Assembly (NCBI GenBank): GCA_017643365.1
Contig: JAEPNO010000002.1
Coordinates: forward strand, 157,849 to 221,848
Direction of reading: 5' to 3'
DNA length: 64,000 bases
Source of the DNA: Balneolaceae bacterium
GTDB lineage: Bacteria; Bacteroidota; Rhodothermia; Balneolales; Balneolaceae
Part shown: positions 7,381-16,261 of the stretch, in pieces
How positions within the stretch are numbered: the stretch's first letter is position 1
Layout of the letters: every line of letters starts with the position of its first letter
The notes under the pieces: model-generated
The model's database searches: none
What the model saw: only the letters and a program-made list of their open reading frames with translations
Told to the model about the DNA's origin: nothing
Made by a program: the position numbers and the translations under genes

Positions 7381-8496
7381 ATGTCAGACCTCATTCAACA
7401 ACCACAGAAAATTACCGACCTTAAAACGCTCAACAAAGAACAGCTTCTTGCTTTTTGTAAGCAGTTAGGACTTCCACGCTTTCGAGCCGATCAGATTTTT
7501 CAATGGCTTTATCAGAAAGGCGCTTCTTCTTTCGATGAAATGACTAATCTGTCGAAAGATTTACGTGAGAAGCTCAAAGAAGTGGCCACCATCAACCGAA
7601 TTGAACCCGCGGCTCAGCAGAAATCGCAGGATGGAACCATTAAGTTTTTGTTCAAGCTGAATGATGAGGAAAAAGACTACAAAGTGGAGGCCGTTCTCAT
7701 CCCCGATTTTTACAACGATGGCGTGGCTAAACGCCTCACGGTTTGTGTTTCCTCTCAAGTAGGTTGTGTATTTGGATGCTCGTTCTGCGCGACCGGTAAA
7801 ATGGGATTTTTCCGGAATTTGAGTCATGGCGAAGTAGTGGATCAGGTGCAATACATCAACGAAGTGGCAGAAGCCGAATACGGCAAGAAAATCACCAATA
7901 TTGTGTACATGGGGATGGGCGAACCGTTGCATAATTACAAAACGGTGATCAATTCCGCCGATATCATCTCCGACCCATTGGGCATCGATCTTTCTCCGAA
8001 ACGCATCACTGTTTCAACCGTTGGGTTAACGAAGCAAATCAAGCAACTGGCCGACGATTCCGAGCCCTTCAACCTAGCCATTTCCCTTCACGCTCCTTCC
8101 GATGAAAAGCGCGATAAAATCATGCCGATTAATGCATCCATGAATCTGGATTCGCTGGAAGAAGCCGTGCGTTATTATCACCGCAAAACCGAAAAGCCGC
8201 TTACCTACGAATATTTGTTGTTTGATGGCTTTAACGACACCCACGAAGACGCAAAGAATCTGGCTAAGATTGTGAATTGGGCGCCCTCGAAAGTGAATAT
8301 TATCATGTACAACAATGTGGCAGGAGTTGAGCTGCAACGCGCTCGCGAAGATCGCTTAAATGCGTTCATGAAAGCACTCCTCAAAAACGGAGTCCGCGCT
8401 ACGGTTCGTCGTTCCCGCGGCGATGATATCGACGCCGGATGCGGTCAATTGGCTATTCGCGAAGGCGCACCAAAAGGCAAAACGATAGCGAAATAA
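7381..8496 (+). CDS. rlmN: Dual-specificity RNA methyltransferase RlmN
   Basis: A radical-SAM enzyme that methylates C2 of A2503 in 23S rRNA and of A37 in some tRNAs. The 371-residue protein has the normal length. The iron-sulfur Cys motif is C129-x3-C133-x2-C136 (GCVFGCSFCATGKMGF), followed by NIVYMGMGEPLHN. The late Cys in DIDAGCGQL (near 355) corresponds to the residue that becomes methylated in the RlmN/Cfr mechanism. No Shine-Dalgarno sequence precedes the ATG. Confidence 0.97.
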   Translation: MSDLIQQPQKITDLKTLNKEQLLAFCKQLGLPRFRADQIFQWLYQKGASSFDEMTNLSKDLREKLKEVATINRIEPAAQQKSQDGTIKFLFKLNDEEKDYKVEAVLIPDFYNDGVAKRLTVCVSSQVGCVFGCSFCATGKMGFFRNLSHGEVVDQVQYINEVAEAEYGKKITNIVYMGMGEPLHNYKTVINSADIISDPLGIDLSPKRITVSTVGLTKQIKQLADDSEPFNLAISLHAPSDEKRDKIMPINASMNLDSLEEAVRYYHRKTEKPLTYEYLLFDGFNDTHEDAKNLAKIVNWAPSKVNIIMYNNVAGVELQRAREDRLNAFMKALLKNGVRATVRRSRGDDIDAGCGQLAIREGAPKGKTIAK

Positions 8497-8508
8497 GAAC
8501 GGGATCAA

Positions 8509-8544
8509 CTGTGCTAAAGTTTACTAATCGAAGCTTTAGCACAG
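8509..8544. repeat. Perfect inverted repeat downstream of rlmN
   Basis: CTGTGCTAAAG (8509-8519) and CTTTAGCACAG (8534-8544) form an 11-base stem with a 14-base loop, starting 12 bases after the rlmN stop. A competing pairing CGAAGC/GCTTCG (8529-8534 with 8549-8554) overlaps the right arm. No T tract follows, so it is not a standard intrinsic terminator, although it may protect or end the rlmN transcript. Confidence 0.5.
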
Positions 8545-8715
8545 ATTAGCTTCGTTGATTAAAAATTACGAATAAGATTCTTTGTTCTTTCTTGGTTCGT
8601 AATTCTATTCTTGAAATTTTTTTTGGCAGCTTCGCTTGGTGGATTTTTTCAGTGCTATATTCCAATTTTTGTTAGGATAAAGTATTGCCTTAATTCAACC
8701 CGGAATCAAATTAAA

Positions 8716-8764
8716 AAAGTCTCCCTCTCCTATTGTAAGAGAGTGAATAAGGGTGAGGTCAAAT
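8716..8764. repeat. CTCCCTCTCCTA palindromic element, degraded copy
   Basis: The order AAAGTCTCCCTCTCCTATTG..AGAG..AAGGGTGAGGTCAAATAA matches 10001-10049 nearly throughout. The right arm of the palindrome has diverged here (TAAGAGAGTG against TAGGAGAGGG). A partial third copy that keeps only the right part (ACAAGGGTGAGGTCAAATAA) is at 9180-9222. Confidence 0.65.
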
Positions 8765-9086
8765 AAAATGGATTTTCGGAATGAGCGGTAAAGACGAAAA
8801 TCTAACCTTAGTTTTATCACGCTTTAGATCCCTGCCGTCGCTAGAATAATAGCGTAGTTTTATCTAGGTTTTGTGATTTCTTGGCTATACAAAAGAGCCC
8901 TAGGTTGGCACCTCCCTGACACGAGGTGTTTAAGAATTTTGAGTAGACAATCCCTCCTCAAGGAGGGAAATGTATTTGTTGGGCGAGGATTTAGGATTTG
9001 GATTCTCAGTTATCTGGGTAGTAACAAATTCGATCAAAATCAAAGAGAGGTAATTCGAACAAATGACATAAACCCATCCTAGCTTC

Positions 9087-9117
9087 TCGGTCTGACGGCT
9101 AAAGCCCGTCCGACCGA
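9087..9117. repeat. Palindromic repeat, second copy of the 1080-1114 family
   Basis: TCGGTCTGACGG (9087-9098) pairs with CCGTCCGACCGA (9106-9117) with one mismatch around CTAAAGC. It is inverted relative to the copy at 1080-1114 and shares its core, with outer arm bases exchanged in a pairing-conserving way. Confidence 0.7.
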
Positions 9118-9274
9118 TGGATATTGGCTCAGTAATTGACATTTTTAAAGTCATTCGATCCAACGAAATTCATGTGCATGGGACAAGGGTGAGGTCAAAT
9201 AAAACGGGCTTTCGGAATGAGAATAAAAACCATTCGTGTTTTTGTGCTTCCGTGGCTAGAAAAACCCGTTTCAC

Positions 9275-9714
9275 CACCTAGCGCAAGCTACGCTTGTGCT
9301 TTCCTCATACTATCGATGTAACATTAAAATTAATTTGATTCTCTAAACAATCACAGTATGCTGAAAGAACTATAATTGCTTCACCTTCTTTCAATGCAGT
9401 TATTTTTAACATGGATAGTCGTTCATTTTCATTTGGGTTTTGTACCTCAACTACATCAATTATTCCTATTCCTGATAGATTGCTTTTGTCGTAGACTATA
9501 CCACCTTCAGAACAAACGAATACTGGAGGATTGGTTAAATCCAAAAACAATATATCCCCAACCGTCATTGTAATGTCTTCAATAGGATTTTCTACGACTA
9601 GTGTACCCTCGCATAGACCATCTCGTGTGCAACTCCCACTAGTAAAACCTATAGCTAGAGATAAAATTAGTAATGGATATAAGGTTTTAAAACTCATAAT
9701 ACACCTAGCGCAAG
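9275..9714. repeat. 13-base direct repeats flanking a small secreted-protein gene
   Basis: CACCTAGCGCAAG occurs at 9275-9287 and again at 9702-9714, bracketing the gene at 9305-9697. The left copy continues into an imperfect hairpin (AGCGCAAGC with GCTTGTGCT). Two exact 13-base copies only 430 bases apart are unlikely by chance, so the pair may mark the edges of an inserted or duplicated segment, or be two copies of a dispersed hairpin repeat. Confidence 0.5.
9305..9697 (-). CDS. Small secreted protein or lipoprotein with a Big2-like domain
   Basis: The open frame reaches 9727, but the signal peptide begins at the internal ATG at 9697 (MSFKTLYPLLILSLAIGF), giving 130 residues. The signal peptide ends before GSC, a possible lipobox. 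The mature part has the pattern of a bacterial Ig-like Big2 domain: an early DITMTVGD strand and a late LKITALKEGEAIIVLSA strand. Four further Cys are present. It resembles the 136-residue protein at 32591-33001 in size, export signal and strand pattern. No function can be assigned. Direct repeats flank it and no partner gene is adjacent. Confidence 0.6.
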   Translation of the reverse strand: MSFKTLYPLLILSLAIGFTSGSCTRDGLCEGTLVVENPIEDITMTVGDILFLDLTNPPVFVCSEGGIVYDKSNLSGIGIIDVVEVQNPNENERLSMLKITALKEGEAIIVLSAYCDCLENQINFNVTSIV

Positions 9715-10222
9715 TCACAAAGCACAAAAGATTTCAGATTTACATTAATACTAGTATCCATCAAGCAAATAAAAATGATTTGCATGTTGGTATTATAAAA
9801 CTTGAATTACATTACCAAAAATATTGGTTTTATGGCTTAATGCAAGTTATAAATTGCGGTACTAAAAGTTTTAAGTCACAGACTTAAAATATCTTTTGGG
9901 GGCGAGAAAAGTGAATACGATATTAGCCAAAATACCGCTGATCCTTCGCTTTCACTCATGATGACCACCAATCAAACGATCCAGATTGAAACGCATAAAC
10001 AAAGTCTCCCTCTCCTATTGTAGGAGAGGGAACAAGGGAGAGGTCAAATAATAATCCGTTTCGATTTTTAAATTAGAAGCTGGAGCTTCTGGCAATGCAT
10101 TCCGAAGGCGGACCATCGGAACGAGAATCAAACAAGAGTGAGTTCAATTAAAAAACTTTCGTGTTTTTGTGCTTTCGTGGCATTAACACCTTTCGTGCTT
10201 TAGTGCTTCCGTAGCAATAGTA
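9698..10222. repeat. Gene-free gap with repeat elements
   Basis: About 525 bases with no credible gene. It holds the right copy of the 13-base direct repeat (9702-9714), the best-preserved CTCCCTCTCCTA palindrome (10008-10030), a GAAGCTGGAGCTTC palindrome (10077-10090) within a GCAATGCATTCCGAAGGCGGAC..CGGAACGAG element, and two tandem variants of the TTTCGTG..GTGCTTTCGTGGC repeat (10157-10215). Between 9720 and 9900 I see only AT-rich sequence. Confidence 0.75.
10001..10049. repeat. CTCCCTCTCCTA palindromic element, intact copy
   Basis: CCCTCTCCTA (10008-10017) and TAGGAGAGGG (10021-10030) form a perfect 10-base stem with a three-base loop, followed by AACAAGGGAGAGGTCAAATAA. It is the most intact of three copies in this part of the window (others 8716-8764 and 9180-9222). 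Confidence 0.7.
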
Positions 10223-11833
10223 TCAGTCCCAAGAACCGTACATCGCGTTGGGTAGAATTAGAATGTCTATGCCTTGCAGCTGTAGAAACTCTTCGAGATT
10301 TACGTTTTCTTGCGTCGTGAAAATGAAATCCTTGATGTTATCCCCTACTTGCATAATCACTGCCAATGGCTGGTTCCATGCAGCTTTCGCTTCGGGGTGA
10401 CTTTCCCAGCAGTAGCTTGCTTCGCCTGTCATAATCTGATTTCTACGCAGGTCCTTATCGTTTACAATTCCGGGACGTCCAACTGCTTCTTTGTCTTCTG
10501 CCGCTCTGCCCATGATGCAGGTATTAGCTCGGGTAATCGGGTAGCCTAGTTTTTCGAGATTTGACCAAGTGTGTGCATCCATTTCGCGGTCGCGATTGGT
10601 GATGAGTGCGATTTGACCGCCATTCGAAAGTACAAACTCCACAAATTCTTTCGAGCCCGGTACGATACCGGCTTCTTCACGCATCACCCACTCGTTCCAG
10701 CTTTCGGGAGTGAACGACAATCCGGCCACATCCCGACTATAATTGTATGCGCTGTTATCCAGAATCGTTTCGTCAACATCCATAAAAACCACCCATGGCT
10801 CGTTTTCGGGGATATTTGCTTCCAGATTTCCCATCGCCATTTTATAAAGCGATGCTGTGATAAGCCTGTATTCAGCGCTGTTTTGTGTCCAACGCACTGC
10901 CGTACTTGGCGGATGACTTTCCGAAAGATTGAAATTCAAATCCAGCCCAACCGGACAGTGATCACTCAACATATCTTCTTCCGTCATGTTCTCATCCGTA
11001 AAGAAAAATACTTGCTCACTTCCTTCTTCATAAAAATTCAATGCAGCTGATCCAACCACAACATGATCGATCGGCGCCGGATATCTTGGGTGACATCCAC
11101 GAAGATTTGCCATGCTGTTGCGTAGTTGCACAGGCGCGCCGTCCATGGTTGTTAAATCGCTCCATAATCGGTTTTCCGGCTCCACAATTCTGTGATTGAA
11201 ATCCCCCAAAACTACAAACCCGGTATTACTTTCGATGCGCTCTTCGATCCATTCATCCAAAATCGGAGCTTGTTGCTCGTAAGTTTCGCAAGCATCACGA
11301 TCTGAAGTCGAGTAATCGTTCACAAAACAACCTGATTTCATATGCACGTTCATCACTTCAATTGGCGATGGACCATCAAGAAGTTTGATTACCAAGCCAT
11401 GGCGTAATCCGCGTCGATTCAATGCCAATTCTTCAAAACTGCCCAGATTTTCGAAATTCACCCCTTTTCGGATCGCATACGCTACTTTTTGCTGTGTGGA
11501 TGGTCGACCACTTCCACGGCACTCGTAAGCTTCAGTGTCTGGCCGTTCCGACATCACAATGTTCCAATCACTTAAAGGAAATACCCGGGCAACCGCTTTG
11601 GCCGATTCAACTTCTTGAAGGGCAACTACGTCGGCGCTCATGGTAGCTGCAAAGGTGCGGAGTTTAGCGTAATCTGCTTCGGTGCGAGCTACACATCCTT
11701 CGCCATCATTTTCGGCAAGGTGTTCGATGTTCCAAGTTACGATGCGAATTTCATCGGATGGTGTATTCTGTGCAAAAACTGATGCGTTAAATCCTAGAAA
11801 AACCAGAGTGAGGAATAGCATTTTTTTAATCAT
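10223..11833 (-). CDS. Secreted fusion: EEP-family nuclease plus class-B-like HAD acid phosphatase
   Basis: A 536-residue protein with a signal peptide (1-21, ending FAQ) and two enzyme domains. Residues 28-305 form an endonuclease/exonuclease/phosphatase domain: LQEVE at 72-76, GDFN at 210-213, IDHVVVG near 255 and SDHCPV at 290-295. Residues 318-536 form a HAD phosphatase of the acid-phosphatase class B / lipoprotein e(P4) type, with the nucleophile motif DVDET at 352-356, preceded by a YRLITASLY helix and followed by an ALITNRD motif. The pairing suggests that the nuclease cuts nucleic acid and the phosphatase removes phosphate from the products, for phosphorus or nucleoside salvage in the periplasm or outside the cell. 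It is followed upstream by lepB after 85 bases. Confidence 0.9.
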   Translation of the reverse strand: MIKKMLFLTLVFLGFNASVFAQNTPSDEIRIVTWNIEHLAENDGEGCVARTEADYAKLRTFAATMSADVVALQEVESAKAVARVFPLSDWNIVMSERPDTEAYECRGSGRPSTQQKVAYAIRKGVNFENLGSFEELALNRRGLRHGLVIKLLDGPSPIEVMNVHMKSGCFVNDYSTSDRDACETYEQQAPILDEWIEERIESNTGFVVLGDFNHRIVEPENRLWSDLTTMDGAPVQLRNSMANLRGCHPRYPAPIDHVVVGSAALNFYEEGSEQVFFFTDENMTEEDMLSDHCPVGLDLNFNLSESHPPSTAVRWTQNSAEYRLITASLYKMAMGNLEANIPENEPWVVFMDVDETILDNSAYNYSRDVAGLSFTPESWNEWVMREEAGIVPGSKEFVEFVLSNGGQIALITNRDREMDAHTWSNLEKLGYPITRANTCIMGRAAEDKEAVGRPGIVNDKDLRRNQIMTGEASYCWESHPEAKAAWNQPLAVIMQVGDNIKDFIFTTQENVNLEEFLQLQGIDILILPNAMYGSWD

Positions 11834-11918
11834 AACTACCTTTTTGTAATTCGTTGAATAGTCAGGCAGAACCGAACATACCTCCGGCCCTTTTTACAAA
11901 AATCCTGTTGTCAATTTT

Positions 11919-13034
11919 TTAGTCGATGATGTGGAAGATTCTACTGAAACGCGGAACCATGCCATCCAGCGACATCCAAACGATAAACGCCTTTCCGATG
12001 ATATGATCTTTCGGAACGAAGCCCCAGAAACGGGAATCTTCCGAGCTATCGCGATTGTCACCCATCGCAAAATAATAATCTTGCTTAACGGTGTATCGAT
12101 TGGTTCGCTCGCCATTGATGATAAATTGATTGCCATCTTGTGTGACTTCATTTCGCTCATAGCGTTCGATCAAATCTTTGTACACAAACCAGTTTTGAGG
12201 AGTTAGTTCAATCTCTTGTCCCTCGAATGGAATCACGATTTCAGAGAGGTGGTCGTGGTTGTTTTGTGATCGGGAGAAATTGCCATCGCTGTTCACATAT
12301 TGGCTCAATCGTTGATCTTCATCAAACATAAAATAGTACAAAGTGTCAACTTCCGGCCATGAGCGTACCGTTTCAGCAACTTCTTCGGTCAGGTTTACCA
12401 AATAAGTATTCGGCTCTTGTTGTTGCCCGATATATCGCTCACTTCCACCGATGGTTCCTGCACCGGCCGATTTCATCTTGGCATCACTTAACCGAACACG
12501 ATCGTTCATTTTGATAATATGAAAACGCTGAACACCATCATGATTTGGTTCACGTTCGCCATTCACATAAACGACCTTGTCTTGAATTTCCAGCGTATCG
12601 CCTGCAACGGCAACTGCCCGTTTGATGTAATTGGTTTTTTGGCTGATGGGTTTCACTTCCCAAGGCACATTAAATACGATAATATCATTGCGCTCTACAT
12701 CTCTAAAACCCGGTAAACGCGTGTTTGGAATTTTCACTCCCGGCAGACAAATCTGAGTAAAAGGCACGCAAATTGCCATCGGAGTTCGGGCTCCGTAAGT
12801 AAGATTCGATACGATCAGAAAATCGCCGATGAGTAAATCCTGCTCCATCGAGCCGGTAGGAATTTTATAAGACCCGAAGATGAGTGATCGCAAAATAGCC
12901 GCTGCGATGAATGCAAAAACCAACGCATCGAGCCATTCGCGTAGCCATGATTTTGCTTTTTGTTCGTCCCGATCGGCACCATTGCTTTTATCTGTGCCTG
13001 AATGTTCTGTAGAATTTTTGTTGTTGTCTTCCAA
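11919..13034 (-). CDS. lepB: Signal peptidase I
   Basis: Cleaves signal peptides from exported proteins at the outer face of the inner membrane. The 371-residue protein has a charged N-terminus, one membrane segment (about 36-52) and the catalytic Ser62 in KIPTGSMEQDLLIGD. The catalytic Lys is K138 in NYIKRAVAVAGD, and the C-terminal box FAMGDNRDSSEDSR is clear. It is longer than E. coli LepB mainly through the segment between the Lys box and the C-terminal box, as in other FCB-group enzymes. It lies 13 bases after an unknown secreted-protein gene, which overlaps lepA, so lepA-unknown-lepB looks like one operon. Confidence 0.95.
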   Translation of the reverse strand: MEDNNKNSTEHSGTDKSNGADRDEQKAKSWLREWLDALVFAFIAAAILRSLIFGSYKIPTGSMEQDLLIGDFLIVSNLTYGARTPMAICVPFTQICLPGVKIPNTRLPGFRDVERNDIIVFNVPWEVKPISQKTNYIKRAVAVAGDTLEIQDKVVYVNGEREPNHDGVQRFHIIKMNDRVRLSDAKMKSAGAGTIGGSERYIGQQQEPNTYLVNLTEEVAETVRSWPEVDTLYYFMFDEDQRLSQYVNSDGNFSRSQNNHDHLSEIVIPFEGQEIELTPQNWFVYKDLIERYERNEVTQDGNQFIINGERTNRYTVKQDYYFAMGDNRDSSEDSRFWGFVPKDHIIGKAFIVWMSLDGMVPRFSRIFHIID

Positions 13035-13047
13035 CGTAGTAAATCGA

Positions 13048-13629
13048 TTAATTTATTTTGAAATGCGTGGGAGTGTCGATTTCTTCCTTCGCATATTTTC
13101 CGTCTTTGTAACTTACTTTGTACCACTGCTCACGCTCGGGCGAGAAAAAGTAATCGACGTATTCTTTGGGTTCGACCTCGGTTACGGTACGAGTTAGTGT
13201 TCGTTTCACTTCGGGCATTAAATCAATGTAACGGCTTGCACCAACATAAACTAGACCATCGGCAAACGGCCCGTCGAGGTCGAGCACCATCATGGGGATG
13301 GAGCCATTAACGATAAACCAATATTCGAACTGAATGGCTTTTCCGGCTCTGAATTTACCGTCACCCATCACATTTTCGATGGTTTTTGTAGGCTCGCCAT
13401 AAGCACTTTCTAAGCGAGCGCGTATTTCGATGGCGGGCATCCGATCTAAGCTATTGTAGTTAAATCCCTGGCCGGTCCATTTGATATCAGCGAACCGCTC
13501 CTGGAATTGATCGGCATTTTGCGCTTCTATTTTTAAAATCTGTGGTTCGTCAAATTGTGCCATGGCTGTACCTGATAATAACACCATCAACACAAAAAAG
13601 AATACTAGTTGTTTCTTGATTTTTCTCAT
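13048..13629 (-). CDS. Secreted protein of unknown function between lepA and lepB
   Basis: A 193-residue protein with a signal peptide (1-24, ending TAMAQ). The mature part has mixed alpha/beta character and no Cys. An [22 protein letters not shown] segment and a late [15 protein letters not shown] segment are its most distinctive parts. I do not recognise a family. Its ATG overlaps the lepA stop by four bases and it ends 13 bases before lepB, so it is co-translated with a ribosome factor and a signal peptidase; a part in export or envelope quality control is possible but unproven. Confidence 0.8.
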   Translation of the reverse strand: MRKIKKQLVFFFVLMVLLSGTAMAQFDEPQILKIEAQNADQFQERFADIKWTGQGFNYNSLDRMPAIEIRARLESAYGEPTKTIENVMGDGKFRAGKAIQFEYWFIVNGSIPMMVLDLDGPFADGLVYVGASRYIDLMPEVKRTLTRTVTEVEPKEYVDYFFSPEREQWYKVSYKDGKYAKEEIDTPTHFKIN

Positions 13630-15431
13630 TTTCGATCTTCGTCATCCATTGATAGCACAGCCAGAAACGCTTCCTGAGGAATCTCTACGGAACCAACCTG
13701 CTTCATTCGTTTTTTACCTTCCTTTTGCTTTTCAAGTAACTTTCGTTTTCTCGAAATATCACCACCGTAACATTTTGCCGTCACATCTTTACGCAACGCA
13801 CGAACTGAATCGCGGGCGATAATTCGGCTACCGATTGCAGCCTGAACAGCTACTTCAAATTGTTGACGAGGAATAAGTTCCTTCAGTTTTGCACAAACTT
13901 TTCTGCCCTGATAATACGCTTTATCACGATGTGTGATACTACTAAGTGCATCAACCGGTTCAGCGTTTAACAGAATATCTAAGCGAACAAGATCACCTTT
14001 TCTAAACTCTATAAATTCGTAATCGAGTGATGCATATCCACGTGTACCGGATTTCAGTTTGTCATAGAAATCGAAAACTACCTCAGCCATCGGTAGTTCA
14101 TACGTTATTTCTACCCGATTATTTTGCATAAAATGCTGATTCACATAAACGCCCCGTCTTTCTTGGCACAACTTCATTATCGGACCGATAAACTCAGCAG
14201 GTGTAATCATGCTGGCTTTTATATACGGCTCATAAATTGCATCAATATCACCAACTTCGGGCATCTGGCTAGGGTTATCAACTTCAATCGTTTCGCCACT
14301 TTCCAGTTTAACCTCGTACTGCACGTTTGGTACAGTAGTGATAATATCGATATTGAACTCACGATCTAGTCGCTCCTGAACAATCTCCATATGCAAGAGA
14401 CCAAGGAAACCGGCACGGAATCCAAACCCAAGAGCTTTTGATGTTTCCGGCTCGTAACTGAGCGAGGCATCATTTAATTGTAATTTTTCCAGTGCGGTTC
14501 TAAGATCTTCAAATTCCTCTGCATTGGTGGGGAATATCCCACTGAAAACCATTGGTTTTGCTTCCTGATAACCCGGAATAGCTTTATCTGCAGCATTTTT
14601 CACGGTAGTGATAGTATCACCTACACGAACATGAGAAAGTGATTTCACACTACCAATTACATAGCCAACATCTCCGGCTTTAAGCTCTTTGGTGGGTTGA
14701 TAATCCATTCGCAAATAGCCAATCTCTTCTGCATTGTATTGCTCTTTGTTGGCCATAAACTTGAACAAATCGCCCTTTTTAAGCACGCCTTCCATCACAC
14801 GCACATATGCAACCGAACCTCGGTATGTGTTGAATACAGAATCGAAAATCAACGCTTTTAAAGGAGCATCGGTGATTTGTTTTGGCGATGGAACCCGCTC
14901 AACAATTGCTTCGAGAAGTTCAGGCACACCTTCGCCCGTTTTACCAGATACAATGAGTATATCTTCGCGTTCGCACCCGATTAAATCAATAATTTGCTGC
15001 CCTACATTTTCAGGATCAGAACTCGGCAAATCGATTTTGTTCAACACAGGAATAATTTCTAAATCCTGCTCAATGGCTTGATACAAATTCGAGATGGTTT
15101 GTGCCTCAATTCCTTGGGTTGCATCTACCACCAAAATTGCTCCTTCGCATGCTTTTAGCGCTCTCGAAACTTCGTAGGCAAAATCAACGTGGCCAGGGGT
15201 ATCAATCAGGTTAAACACATATTCATCGCCATTAGGATGTTTATAATCCAGCTTAATAGCATGACTTTTAATGGTGATACCACGTTCACGCTCAAGATCC
15301 ATATCATCGAGCACTTGCTCCTGCATCTCTCTTTCGCTGATGGTACCGGTCATTTGTAATAGTCGGTCGGCCAATGTGGATTTTCCATGGTCGATGTGTG
15401 CAATAATGCAAAAATTGCGAATGTTACTCAT
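13626..15431 (-). CDS. lepA: Elongation factor 4 (LepA)
   Basis: Translational GTPase that acts on ribosomes during initiation, assembly or stalled elongation. The 601-residue length is standard. The G1 motif AHIDHGKST is at residues 10-18, G3 is DTPGH near 77-81 and G4 is NKIDLP near 131-136. The C-terminal LepA-specific domain ends in the basic [25 protein letters not shown] region. It is the first gene of the probable lepA-unknown-lepB operon and overlaps the next gene by four bases. Confidence 0.98.
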   Translation of the reverse strand: MSNIRNFCIIAHIDHGKSTLADRLLQMTGTISEREMQEQVLDDMDLERERGITIKSHAIKLDYKHPNGDEYVFNLIDTPGHVDFAYEVSRALKACEGAILVVDATQGIEAQTISNLYQAIEQDLEIIPVLNKIDLPSSDPENVGQQIIDLIGCEREDILIVSGKTGEGVPELLEAIVERVPSPKQITDAPLKALIFDSVFNTYRGSVAYVRVMEGVLKKGDLFKFMANKEQYNAEEIGYLRMDYQPTKELKAGDVGYVIGSVKSLSHVRVGDTITTVKNAADKAIPGYQEAKPMVFSGIFPTNAEEFEDLRTALEKLQLNDASLSYEPETSKALGFGFRAGFLGLLHMEIVQERLDREFNIDIITTVPNVQYEVKLESGETIEVDNPSQMPEVGDIDAIYEPYIKASMITPAEFIGPIMKLCQERRGVYVNQHFMQNNRVEITYELPMAEVVFDFYDKLKSGTRGYASLDYEFIEFRKGDLVRLDILLNAEPVDALSSITHRDKAYYQGRKVCAKLKELIPRQQFEVAVQAAIGSRIIARDSVRALRKDVTAKCYGGDISRKRKLLEKQKEGKKRMKQVGSVEIPQEAFLAVLSMDDEDRK

Positions 15432-15528
15432 ATAGTGTGATCGGTGCGTCTCTTTCTAAAAAGTTTAAGATACGAAGAAGGAGGCTTGGACAGAAAAAAA
15501 GGTTAGAACTACAATCAAAGGTTTAGGC

Positions 15529-15828
15529 TCAAGCTATCTGCTTAATTCCCAAATCTCTTTCTATTACTTCCGGATTTTCTGAAGCGGCTATAAGTTCTCT
15601 TTTTTCACGCATATTCATCCCCTTGAGAGCATGGAATTGGCATACCGCCTCTTTAGGGTCGGTAAAGTGCTTAACGTATTCAACTTTGTAAAAGGCAAAG
15701 TTAGCCTTAAAACTCTGAACGTTTTGCGTGCGGTGCTTCTGTAGCATACTTGGCAAGTCGGTTGTTAAACCAACATAAAGCATCCCTGAAGCATTACTTA
15801 ATATGTATACAAAGTATTCGGTTATCAT
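15529..15828 (-). CDS. GIY-YIG domain protein, UPF0213/YhbQ-like
   Basis: A 99-residue single-domain protein. The GIY-YIG core is readable as YFVYILSNASGMLYVGLT in residues 5-22, followed by the usual H/R-rich segment and VEYVKHFTDPKEAVCQFHALKG. Stand-alone proteins of this kind are mostly of unknown role; some cut DNA. Such genes are often in variable regions. There is no operon partner; lepA is about 100 bases downstream on the same strand. Confidence 0.85.
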   Translation of the reverse strand: MITEYFVYILSNASGMLYVGLTTDLPSMLQKHRTQNVQSFKANFAFYKVEYVKHFTDPKEAVCQFHALKGMNMREKRELIAASENPEVIERDLGIKQIA

Positions 15829-15876
15829 AGTACCGGTAAGAACACTCGCAGAGGAAGTCCTTACAAAAAATTTAAA

Positions 15877-16119
15877 TTATTTTTCAGGGCTTAACAGCTC
15901 AACATGAAGCCTGAATCGCTCTTGCTCAAGAGCCATGCTATTGTAAATGTCACGAATAGCATTGAATACAGTGTCAGTATCACCAATCACTGTGGTTGAT
16001 AAATAGCCAACTTCTATTTTTAAATCATATTGAGCAATATGTTCCAACAATTCTCGCACTTTTTCGGTTGGATTATGGATTGCTAATGGTATAAAAGTTA
16101 ATTGTGCAATAGTTTTCAT
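15877..16119 (-). CDS. Thiamine-binding-like protein (MTH1187/YkoF family)
   Basis: An 80-residue ferredoxin-like-fold protein. QLTFIPLAIHNPTEKVRELL at the start and VFNAIRDIYNSM..RFRLHVELLSP at the end match the Thiamine_BP (YkoF/MTH1187) pattern. Family members are small cytoplasmic homo-oligomers that bind thiamine or its precursor. No thiamine gene and no TPP riboswitch is visible nearby, so ligand and role are inferred from the family only. Confidence 0.65.
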   Translation of the reverse strand: MKTIAQLTFIPLAIHNPTEKVRELLEHIAQYDLKIEVGYLSTTVIGDTDTVFNAIRDIYNSMALEQERFRLHVELLSPEK

Positions 16120-16261
16120 GTGCCCTTTTGTGCTAATACTCTTAAGTGAAACAGGTTTTTTCTGATAATTATTTTCTTACAGTGTATAAACTTAAGGCAT
16201 TGACTTAACAATGTAAATTCGCAATTATACGTATTCAACAATCATACTTAACTATTATAAA

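Larger units (their letters stand above)
8497..9304. repeat. Gene-free gap with repeat families and hairpins
   Basis: About 800 bases without a credible gene. Contents in order: a hairpin after rlmN (8509-8544), a degraded CTCCCTCTCCTA element (8716-8764), a CCCTCCTCAAGGAGGG palindrome (8952-8967), a palindrome of the 1080-1114 family (9087-9117), a partial copy of the first element (9180-9222), a TTCGTGTTTTTGTGCTTCCGTGGC repeat (9233-9256) and the left copy of a 13-base direct repeat (9275-9287). A 69-codon open frame at 8873-9082 runs through repeat sequence and is not protein-like. Confidence 0.8.

Noticed and set aside
8873-9082. 69-codon open frame in the gap after rlmN
   Set aside because: It is written largely in repeat sequence (the CCCTCCTCAAGGAGGG palindrome) and has no start signal or family match.
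16120-16261. TPP riboswitch upstream of the thiamine-binding-like gene
   Set aside because: The conserved CTGAGA core and its partner stem are not present.
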